The notes beneath the pieces were generated by a model. It did no database searches. It had not been told where the DNA came from and worked only from the letters and a program-made list of their open reading frames with translations. A stretch of 9,320 nt of DNA from contig QMLZ01000110.1 in the NCBI GenBank assembly GCA_003646995.1, forward strand, positions 1 to 9,320, read 5' to 3'. Shown here piece by piece: positions 1-6,281 of the stretch (position 1 is its first letter; each line of letters opens with the position of its first letter). The position numbers were made by a program, and so were the translations under genes. The stretch is from Deltaproteobacteria bacterium. Lineage in GTDB: Bacteria; Desulfobacterota; DSM-4660; Desulfatiglandales; Desulfatiglandaceae.

Positions 1-1
1 C

Positions 2-43
2 ACTTATCATGTAGTTATTGATGGGGGACACACTTGTTGGTGA
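2..43 (+). CDS. C-terminal end of a probable short-chain dehydrogenase/reductase (partial)
   Basis: The window opens inside an open frame that ends at TGA 41-43 and encodes TYHVVIDGGHTCW. Many classical short-chain dehydrogenases/reductases (SDRs) end with a strand followed by V/I-D-G-G and an aromatic or Trp terminus, and this tail fits that pattern. An SDR here would make sense as a 3-hydroxyacyl-CoA dehydrogenase or an oxidoreductase of the same pathway, because an enoyl-CoA hydratase follows after only 34 bases in the same direction, probably in one operon. Only 13 residues are visible, so cofactor preference and substrate cannot be judged. The family call rests on the tail motif and its context. 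Confidence 0.55.
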   Translation, partial: TYHVVIDGGHTCW

Positions 44-77
44 GACAGCCCACAGCCAGCTATAGGAGAATGCGTAA

Positions 78-860
78 ATGAGACCATATAAGACCATTTC
101 TCTGGATAAGAAAGACGGCGTTGGTTTTTTGCTTTTGAATCGACCTGAAGTGAGAAATGCTTTTAACCAGGTCATGATTGATGAAATACGGGAATCGCTA
201 GAGTGCATCAGGAAAGACAAAGAAATTCGGGTTCTCATAGTTACGGGAGCAGGGAAGGCCTTTCAAGCTGGCGCAGACATAGCTGAGCTGAGGCGTATGA
301 GCCCTTTGGAGCTTTTGAGGTGGAACGACGGCATCGTAAGGATCAATGCAGCCCTTGAAAGTCTTCCTCAACCTGTCATTGCAGCCATCAACGGTGCGGC
401 TATGGGAGGAGGATTAGAACTTGCCCTGGCCTGCACCATACGCGTGATGGAGGAATCGGCCAAAATCGGGCTCCCAGAGGTAAAGCTAGGGATCATCCCA
501 GGAACGGGAGGAACTATAAGGCTCCCTCGTCTCATAGGGATAGGAAGGGCGGCGAAGCTTATCCTGACAGGTGATCCCATAGGCGCTAAGGATGCCTTGG
601 AGCTGGGGTTAGTGGACGAGATAGTCCCAGATGGCTCAGTACTCAAGGCAGCAGAGGATTTGGCACGCCGAATCATATCCAATGCCCCCATCGCTGTGGA
701 ACTGGCCAAGGACGCCATTATGATAGGGCGGGACCTCCCCATAGAACATGCTGTGCAATATTCCCAGAAAAACTGTGTGGCTTGTTTTAGCACGGAAGAT
801 ATGAAAGAGGGGACGTCCGCTTTTCTCGAGAAACGTAAACCCCGCTTTGTGGGCAGATAG
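78..860 (+). CDS. Enoyl-CoA hydratase/isomerase (crotonase family)
   Basis: This 260-residue cytoplasmic protein has the usual length of a crotonase-fold enoyl-CoA hydratase, which adds water across the 2,3 double bond of an enoyl-CoA. The first oxyanion-hole segment is AFQAGADIAEL (about 61-71) and the second is NGAAMGGGLELALAC (105-119). Both acidic residues of the hydratase active site appear present: Glu114 in GGGLE and Glu134 in GLPEVKLG. They are 20 residues apart, the same spacing as Glu144 and Glu164 of the rat mitochondrial enzyme. That favours a true hydratase over an isomerase or a decarboxylating relative. One small deviation is Thr120, where most members have Asp after the conserved Cys (ACT instead of ACD). 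The start is ATG 78, with AGGAG at 64-68 nine bases upstream; an out-of-frame ATG at 70 sits too close to that site. The E2-E3 gene follows 24 bases after the stop. The preferred chain length or ring system is not visible. Confidence 0.93.
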   Translation: MRPYKTISLDKKDGVGFLLLNRPEVRNAFNQVMIDEIRESLECIRKDKEIRVLIVTGAGKAFQAGADIAELRRMSPLELLRWNDGIVRINAALESLPQPVIAAINGAAMGGGLELALACTIRVMEESAKIGLPEVKLGIIPGTGGTIRLPRLIGIGRAAKLILTGDPIGAKDALELGLVDEIVPDGSVLKAAEDLARRIISNAPIAVELAKDAIMIGRDLPIEHAVQYSQKNCVACFSTEDMKEGTSAFLEKRKPRFVGR

Positions 861-870
861 AAATGGTGCT

Positions 871-876
871 GGAGGA
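871..876 (+). promoter_or_regulatory. Ribosome binding site that sets the E2-E3 start
   Basis: GGAGGA lies eight bases before ATG 885 but only two bases before the in-frame TTG at 879, so ATG 885 is the better start. From there the protein begins MPVEVLMPKLG, the usual beginning of a lipoyl domain. Confidence 0.8.
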
Positions 877-884
877 AATTGTTT

Positions 885-3500
885 ATGCCTGTTGAGGTTT
901 TGATGCCAAAGCTCGGTCTGACCATGACCGAAGGCCTTATTGTGGAATGGAAGAAACATGAAGGGGATATGGTCAAGAAGGGGGACATCCTCTTCATTCT
1001 AGAAACAGAAAAAATCACCTACGAGGTGGAAGCTCCTGAGGACGGAGTCCTGGGAGCGATTTTGGTGCCAGAAGGTGAAACTGTGCCTGTGGGGACTGTA
1101 GTAGCTTACCTCCTTCGCGAGGGCGAAACTCGCGAGGAGCTTGAAGCGCTCCTAAAAGAAAAGGCCGCTCCACAGAAAGCCCCTGAACCTGCCCCGAAAG
1201 AAGTCCCTATGGAGTCTCCTCCTGAGGAACCGGTGTACGTTGAGCATACAAGGCCCAAAGCTTCTCCTTTCGCGAGGAAGACTGCTAGAAGACTTGAAAT
1301 TGATCTTGGGGGAATCCGTGGAACAGGCCCTAATGGGATGATTACCAGTGAAGATGTGGAAAGGGCCGCAAAGGAGCCCCGTATACAAACGCTTGAGGCT
1401 GAGGGGCCCGAGGGCGTCCGATTGATGCCACTAACGGGGATGAGAAGAGCAATTGCCAAGAAGATGATGGCAGCCAAAACCGAAACGGCCCAAACCTATA
1501 TGAGTGTTACAGTGGACGCTAGTAATCTCTTGTCATACCGACGGAAAATCCTATCCAAGTTCCAAGAAATTTACGGCGTCAGGGTTACTATCACGGATCT
1601 GGTGATGAAAATCACCGCAGAGGCCTTGAAGAAGCACCCTATCATCAATACACGCTGGACCAACGAAGGGATTCTCTTTTTCGACGACATCCATATGGGG
1701 ATGGCCATGGCCCTGGATGAAGGGCTTGTAGTACCCGTAATCAGGCAAATTCAGAAAAAAAACATTGGTGAAATAGCACAAGAAAGAACGGAACTGATCA
1801 AGAAAGGGAGAGAGAACCGATTACTGCCAGATGACATAACGGGAAGCACTTTTACTGTCTCCTCAATGGGGATGTATGGGGTGGAACAATTTACCGCCAA
1901 CATTAATGTTCCTGAAAACGCCATCCTTGCTGTTGGATCCATCATGGACAAGCCGGTGGCCTTAGATGGTCACATTGTCATCCGACCTATGATGATTCTC
2001 ACGCTTTCCTATGACCATCGGACCATCGACGGAGCCGAAGCCGGAAAGTTCATGGGAACACTCAAGCGCCTTCTGGAAGAGCCCATATCCACCTTAGAAG
2101 CCCCAGTCAAGAGCCCCACCGCTAGGAAACCAAAAGTTGTTGTTATTGGTGGTGGCGTGGCAGGATATCCTGCGGCTATCACGGCAGCACGAATGGGGGC
2201 AGATGTCGTTCTTGTGGAGAAAGATCAGATTGGAGGTGTCTGCCTCAATCGGGGTTGTATTCCTACAAAATCACTTCTTCATTCGCAAAAAGTTTTAAAG
2301 ACAGTCCAAAGGAGCAGCGAGTTTGGGGTCCATACCTCGGATGTTAGAGCTGATTACCTGGGAATGGTGGAGCGCAAGAACCGTGTAATTGCGACCTTGC
2401 GAGCCGGGGTAGAGCGGCTTCTCATGGCCAAGAAGATCCGCGTTATTAAGGGAACAGGCCTTCTAAGAAAGCCTGGTGAGGTGATTGTAAGAGAGACGGG
2501 TGAATCCTTAAAGGCAGACCGAATCATCATTGCCACAGGCTCAAGACCCAAGCGGCTCCCCATTCCGGGTGCAGAGGGGCCCCATGTATGGGACAGCAAT
2601 GATTTCCTTGCAGCGGAGAGCCTTCCTCCAAGTATGGTGATCATTGGTGGAGGAGTAGTGGGAATAGAGTTCTCTCAGATCCTCCAGGGGTTGGGAATGG
2701 AAGTAACTGTCCTAGAAATGATGGAATCCCTGGTACCCGGTACGGATATGGAGATAGCTCAAGCCTTGTCAAAGAAACTTGGTGAGGAAGGGGTCAGGAT
2801 TGTAACGGGTATTAGGGTAGAGCGAATTGTGGATCACAAAGACCGGAGGATCGTTATAGCTACACGTGACGACATCCAAGAGGAGTACGAAGGTGATAAA
2901 ATACTCATATCGACCGGTAGAGAACCTGATCTTACAGGGATCGAGGTGGAGGCATTGGAACTGGGCATGAACAAGGGCGCAATCGCTGTCAATGAACGGC
3001 TTGAAACAAGTGTGCCGGGAGTTTACGCCGCAGGAGACGCCATCGGTGGAATTATGTTGGCACATGTGGCCATTGCAGAAGGAGAATGTGCTGCCAAAAA
3101 CGCCATGGGGGAGCCTGCTATCATGGACTATGGTGCTGTCCCTATGTGTATCTATACGGATCCGGAAGTAGCGTGTGTAGGTCTCACTGAAGAGGAGGCG
3201 CGTAAGGCTTACAAGATCCAAGTTGGGAGGTTTTCATTTCATGGCTGCGGAAAAGCCCATGTGTTGGATGAGATATATGGGATGGTAAAAATCATTTCCG
3301 ATGAGACATCAGGGAAGGTTCTTGGGGTCCACATGATTGGCCCACACGTTACGGATATGATTGCAGAGGCGGTCTTAGGGCTTAGCCTTGGAATGACTGC
3401 AGAACAGCTGAGTCGTGCGATCCATCCCCATCCAACCCTTTCCGAGGCCATAATGGAATCAGCTTTGACTTTGTGTGGGGGAGCTATTCATATGCCTTGA
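885..3500 (+). CDS. Fused dihydrolipoamide acyltransferase (E2) - dihydrolipoamide dehydrogenase (E3)
   Basis: This 871-residue protein carries two enzymes that are normally separate. Residues 1-78 form a lipoyl domain with the lipoylated Lys43 in ETEKI. A Pro/Glu/Ala-rich linker (about 79-124) leads to a peripheral-subunit-binding domain (about 125-162). Residues about 178-400 form the acyltransferase domain, with the catalytic motif DHRTIDG (His378, Asp382). A linker of roughly 18 residues then joins a complete E3 at about 417-871. The E3 has the FAD motif GGGVAGYPAA (422-431), the redox disulfide Cys453/Cys458 in CLNRGCIPTK, the NAD motif GGGVVG (588-593), the second FAD motif AAGD (715-718) and the catalytic pair His849/Glu854 in HPHPTLSE. 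No stop codon or likely start codon occurs at the junction, so it is one polypeptide. It would move an acyl group from E1-charged lipoate to CoA and reoxidise dihydrolipoamide with NAD+. The TVSSMGMYGVEQF region looks like the pyruvate/acetoin type of E2, but the substrate is not settled. No E1 gene is in the window. Confidence 0.93.
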   Translation: MPVEVLMPKLGLTMTEGLIVEWKKHEGDMVKKGDILFILETEKITYEVEAPEDGVLGAILVPEGETVPVGTVVAYLLREGETREELEALLKEKAAPQKAPEPAPKEVPMESPPEEPVYVEHTRPKASPFARKTARRLEIDLGGIRGTGPNGMITSEDVERAAKEPRIQTLEAEGPEGVRLMPLTGMRRAIAKKMMAAKTETAQTYMSVTVDASNLLSYRRKILSKFQEIYGVRVTITDLVMKITAEALKKHPIINTRWTNEGILFFDDIHMGMAMALDEGLVVPVIRQIQKKNIGEIAQERTELIKKGRENRLLPDDITGSTFTVSSMGMYGVEQFTANINVPENAILAVGSIMDKPVALDGHIVIRPMMILTLSYDHRTIDGAEAGKFMGTLKRLLEEPISTLEAPVKSPTARKPKVVVIGGGVAGYPAAITAARMGADVVLVEKDQIGGVCLNRGCIPTKSLLHSQKVLKTVQRSSEFGVHTSDVRADYLGMVERKNRVIATLRAGVERLLMAKKIRVIKGTGLLRKPGEVIVRETGESLKADRIIIATGSRPKRLPIPGAEGPHVWDSNDFLAAESLPPSMVIIGGGVVGIEFSQILQGLGMEVTVLEMMESLVPGTDMEIAQALSKKLGEEGVRIVTGIRVERIVDHKDRRIVIATRDDIQEEYEGDKILISTGREPDLTGIEVEALELGMNKGAIAVNERLETSVPGVYAAGDAIGGIMLAHVAIAEGECAAKNAMGEPAIMDYGAVPMCIYTDPEVACVGLTEEEARKAYKIQVGRFSFHGCGKAHVLDEIYGMVKIISDETSGKVLGVHMIGPHVTDMIAEAVLGLSLGMTAEQLSRAIHPHPTLSEAIMESALTLCGGAIHMP

Positions 3501-3586
3501 TGAAACCGGCTAAAGAGGGAAAAGCGCCAAGAATTTTTGATTAATATAGTGGGGGCCTATACAACGAACCCTTATGAAACTATTTT

Positions 3587-3598
3587 GGAGGACTAGCC
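3587..3598 (+). promoter_or_regulatory. Ribosome binding site and leader shared with the synthetase gene
   Basis: GGAGGA at 3587-3592 stands six bases before ATG 3599. The ten bases from 3590 to 3599 (GGACTAGCCA) recur exactly at 6272-6281, directly before the acyl-CoA synthetase start. As a Shine-Dalgarno site it is well supported. Any further meaning of the shared spacer is uncertain. Confidence 0.75.
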
Positions 3599-4780
3599 AT
3601 GGATTTTGGATATAGTGAAAAGGAAGAAGAATTCCGGAGGAGACTTTGCAAGTTTTTGGATGAAAATTTGACTGAGGAGATTGCAAGACAAAACTGGGAG
3701 GACAAAGGGGTGGGCCCTGAAGCTAGAGAATTCAGCCGAAAACTAGCTGCTAACGGCTTTCTAGGTATGAGTTGGCCTAAAGAATATGGTGGAAAGGGTT
3801 TGTCCCCCATATATGACTTCATATTGTTAGATGAACTTGGAAAGAGATGGGGCGCACACGTCCCTTTGGACGTTGGCTATACTATGGTAGGACCTACTAT
3901 ACTTAGAAGAGGGAGTGAAAAGCTGAAAAAAGAATTCCTGCCTAAGATCATAGCAGGGGAAATTGAATTTTGCCTTGGTTATACAGAGCCTAATGCCGGA
4001 TCAGATCTGGCATCCATGAAAATGCGAGCAGAGGACAAAGGAGATTACTTTTTGATAAATGGTCAGAAAACGTTCAACACTGAATGCCATTACGCAGAGT
4101 ATCACTGGCTCGCGGCTCGGACCGACTTTGATCCTGAAAAACCTAAGCACAAGGGAATTAGCCTTTTTATCGTAGACTTGGATAGCCCGGGCATCACTGT
4201 GCGCCCACTAATCACAATGTCTGGGGAACGTACAAATGAAGTTTATTACGATGATGTAAAAGTTCCTCGAGAAAGAATGGTGGGAGAAAAAAATAAGGGC
4301 TTTTATTATATGATGGAGGCAATAGCCTCAGAACGAAATCAAGTTTTTATCCCCATGCGTCTATATCCCATACTTCAGGAACTAATCTCTTATGCCAAAA
4401 ACACAAAATACAATGGCAAGCCTCTAGCCAGTGATCCTGTGATTAGAGATAAGCTAGCTCAAGCCGCTATAGAGCTAGAGGTAGCATGTGTACTTGCGGA
4501 TCACTCCAGATGGCTCGAAAGTAATGAACTCCCCATGACTTATGAGCCTGAAGTGACAAAGATCTTTACCTCAGAGTTAGAGCAAAGGCTCATAGATATT
4601 GGGATTCAAATTTTGGGGCTTTATGGTCCATTAACCGAAGAGTCAAAATGGGCTCCTTTGAGAGGAAGAATTGCATGGTATTACCTTCATTCGTTCATGA
4701 CCACAATAGGAGCTGGAACGAGTGAAATTGGACGAAGCGTAATAGCGCAGCGAGGCCTTGGGTTACCTAGATCCTATTAG
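3599..4780 (+). CDS. Acyl-CoA dehydrogenase, large (probably catalytic) subunit
   Basis: This 393-residue flavoprotein of the acyl-CoA dehydrogenase family would oxidise an acyl-CoA to the 2-enoyl-CoA and pass electrons to electron-transfer flavoprotein. The N-terminal helical domain includes MSWPKEYGGKGLSP (57-70). The beta-domain has the flavin/substrate loop GYTEPNAGSDLASM (127-140). The C-terminal domain ends with GAGTSEIGR (371-379). At the position of the medium-chain enzyme's catalytic Glu (YEGT) there is Ala372. Glu245 in ASER instead lies at the helix-G position that serves as base in isovaleryl-CoA dehydrogenase, and this is also the pattern in alpha2beta2 FadE enzymes. The usual R-x-Q-F-G flavin motif of the C-terminal domain is absent (NTKYNGKPL at 268-276), as expected if the next gene's product supplies it. 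Length and order match PimC, the large subunit of pimeloyl-CoA dehydrogenase. The partner gene starts 35 bases after the stop. The family is certain; heteromer formation and substrate are inferred. Confidence 0.9.
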   Translation: MDFGYSEKEEEFRRRLCKFLDENLTEEIARQNWEDKGVGPEAREFSRKLAANGFLGMSWPKEYGGKGLSPIYDFILLDELGKRWGAHVPLDVGYTMVGPTILRRGSEKLKKEFLPKIIAGEIEFCLGYTEPNAGSDLASMKMRAEDKGDYFLINGQKTFNTECHYAEYHWLAARTDFDPEKPKHKGISLFIVDLDSPGITVRPLITMSGERTNEVYYDDVKVPRERMVGEKNKGFYYMMEAIASERNQVFIPMRLYPILQELISYAKNTKYNGKPLASDPVIRDKLAQAAIELEVACVLADHSRWLESNELPMTYEPEVTKIFTSELEQRLIDIGIQILGLYGPLTEESKWAPLRGRIAWYYLHSFMTTIGAGTSEIGRSVIAQRGLGLPRSY

Positions 4781-4800
4781 CCGCAAATCCTTCAATGGTA

Positions 4801-4807
4801 AAGGGGG
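4801..4807 (+). promoter_or_regulatory. Ribosome binding site that sets the small-subunit start
   Basis: AAGGGGG stands eight bases before ATG 4816. An in-frame ATG lies at 4795, upstream of this site and without any Shine-Dalgarno sequence of its own. Starting at 4816 also gives the family-typical beginning MDFHFTEEQ. Confidence 0.7.
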
Positions 4808-4815
4808 CTGAAGCT

Positions 4816-5952
4816 ATGGATTTTCATTTTACTGAAGAACAAAACATTTTGAGAAAGACCGCACGTGACTTTCTTGAGACTGAATGTCCTAGCTCGTTTG
4901 TCTTAGAAATGGAGGCGGACGAAAAAGGATATACGGAAAAGATGTGGCAAAAAATGGCTGACTTAGGTTGGATCGCTTTAATTATTCCTGAAGAATACGG
5001 GGGTGTGGGAGGAGGGTTGCTGGACTTGGTCGTGATGATGGAAGAGATGGGCCGTGCATGCCTGCCGAGTCCCTATTTTTCATCAATTGTCCTCGGCGCT
5101 ATTACCATTATTGAAGCAGGCAATGGGGAGCAGAAAGAATCTTTCCTACCCAAAATAGCAACTGGGGATTTGAAGCTCACCCTAGCGCACTTAGAGCCAT
5201 GCACCACAAAATACGACCCTCGGCTGGTGGAAGCTGAGGCTCTACCAAAGGAAGAGAATTATGTCATCAATGGCACGAAGTTGTTTGTGCCCGATGCCCA
5301 TGTTGCAGACTACATTATTTGCGTGGCTAAGACCCGAGATCAAAAGGACTCGAAGAATTCGCTTACTTTGTTTTTGGTAGAAAGCAGTGCCTCGGGTCTG
5401 GAAATAGTTCCTCTCAAGAATATAGCTGGGAGCAAAGAATTTGAGGTTTCATTCAACAATGTTATGGTATCCAAAAAAGACATCTTGGGAAGCGTAAATG
5501 AAGGAGCTTCTTATCTCGACAAAGTGCTTCAAATAGCTACGGTCTGCAAGTGCTCTGAAATGGTCGGTGCGGCTCAGAAAGTTTTGGAAATGGCATCAAG
5601 TTATGCAAAAGAAAGAGAGCAGTTCGGAAAACCCATCGGTAGTTTTCAGGCGGTTCAACATCACTGTGCTAATATGTTGATTGCGATCGAGGGGAGTAGA
5701 TACATAACTTACAAGACGGCCTGGATGCTGGATAAACGTATCCCTTGCAAGAAAGAAGTGTCTGTGACCAAGGCGTGGGTAAGTGAGTCGTACAAGGAGG
5801 TGGTAAGATTAGGGCATCAGGTTCAAGGTGCTACGGCATACATGATAGAACATGACATGCCCTTATATTCGAGAAGAGCAAAAGTTGCTGAAATGGTATT
5901 CGGCGATGCCAATTATCACCGTCAGGTAGTGGCAGATGAACTTGGCCTCTGA
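4816..5952 (+). CDS. Acyl-CoA dehydrogenase, small (probably non-catalytic partner) subunit
   Basis: This 378-residue acyl-CoA dehydrogenase homologue is read from ATG 4816, which has the better ribosome binding site. The N-terminal domain contains IIPEEYGGVGGGLLD (56-70). The C-terminal domain has a good flavin motif, KEREQFGKPIGSFQAVQ (265-281), and a distal segment QVQGATAYMIEHDMPLY (335-351). Both known positions for a catalytic Glu are lost: the helix-G position is Ala241 and the medium-chain-type position is Phe362 (VFGD where YEGT would be). The usual T-E-P-x-x-G-S-D flavin loop is degraded to HLEPCTTKYD (125-134). These losses mirror what the preceding gene keeps, so the two products probably form one heteromeric enzyme with a shared active site, as in PimC/PimD and FadE26/FadE27. 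Alone it is unlikely to be a competent dehydrogenase. After the stop there are 329 bases before the next gene. Confidence 0.88.
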   Translation: MDFHFTEEQNILRKTARDFLETECPSSFVLEMEADEKGYTEKMWQKMADLGWIALIIPEEYGGVGGGLLDLVVMMEEMGRACLPSPYFSSIVLGAITIIEAGNGEQKESFLPKIATGDLKLTLAHLEPCTTKYDPRLVEAEALPKEENYVINGTKLFVPDAHVADYIICVAKTRDQKDSKNSLTLFLVESSASGLEIVPLKNIAGSKEFEVSFNNVMVSKKDILGSVNEGASYLDKVLQIATVCKCSEMVGAAQKVLEMASSYAKEREQFGKPIGSFQAVQHHCANMLIAIEGSRYITYKTAWMLDKRIPCKKEVSVTKAWVSESYKEVVRLGHQVQGATAYMIEHDMPLYSRRAKVAEMVFGDANYHRQVVADELGL

Positions 5953-6265
5953 CCTCGTCGATTGGGCCGGAACTGGCGGAAGACTCAGGAAGACAAGGAA
6001 TGGATTCTCAACTGCTCTTTCCCTAACGAGGCAATCGCAACGGCTTCAAACGAAACTAGTAATGTATTCCAAAGAAGGGCATGGCTACCTTGATTATTAG
6101 GATATTGTCTAGACCTATTTGGCTGATCGTGAAAAGGCTCAGATTTGTTTTGAAACCACGGTTTACTGCTGGCTGGATTCCATGGGTGATGCCAGATTGT
6201 TTGTTGTCATAATCATCTCACACAGGAAAGTACAGCAAAGCTAATAGGCTTACTGTTTTAGCATC
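5953..6265 (+). other. Intergenic region with no supported gene
   Basis: This stretch separates the dehydrogenase pair from the synthetase and is the largest gap inside the cluster. I find no recognisable protein, RNA gene or clear hairpin-plus-T-run terminator. One + strand frame is open across most of it apart from two TAG codons (6101-6103 and 6113-6115) and ends at TAA 6241-6243, but the encoded peptide is not recognisable. The length leaves room for a promoter for the synthetase and the following gene, or for a decayed gene. Confidence 0.6.
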
Positions 6266-6281
6266 GAGGAGGGACTAGCCA
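6266..6281 (+). promoter_or_regulatory. Strong ribosome binding site and leader of the synthetase gene
   Basis: GAGGAGGG at 6266-6273 is followed by an eight-base spacer before ATG 6282. It selects this start over the in-frame ATG at 6327, which would begin closer to the conserved synthetase fold. The last ten bases, GGACTAGCCA, repeat those at 3590-3599 before the first dehydrogenase gene. Confidence 0.75.

Noticed and set aside
879..884. TTG at 879 as the start of the E2-E3 gene
   Set aside because: It lies two bases after GGAGGA, too close for initiation; ATG 885 has proper spacing.
368..1018. 216-codon - strand frame opposite the hydratase and the start of E2-E3
   Set aside because: It overlaps two well-supported genes on the other strand and has a low-complexity Ser/Pro/Met composition, as expected for an antisense shadow.
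3537..3563. Possible promoter: TTGATT (3537-3542) and TATACA (3558-3563)
   Set aside because: The spacer is only 15 bases and the boxes are imperfect. The location before the dehydrogenase pair is sensible, but I cannot tell it from chance.
5953..6243. Frame with two in-frame TAG codons after the small dehydrogenase subunit, possibly a TAG-readthrough gene
   Set aside because: The peptide is not recognisable, and two stops in about 100 codons is not far from what random sequence can give. There is no other sign of TAG recoding in the window.
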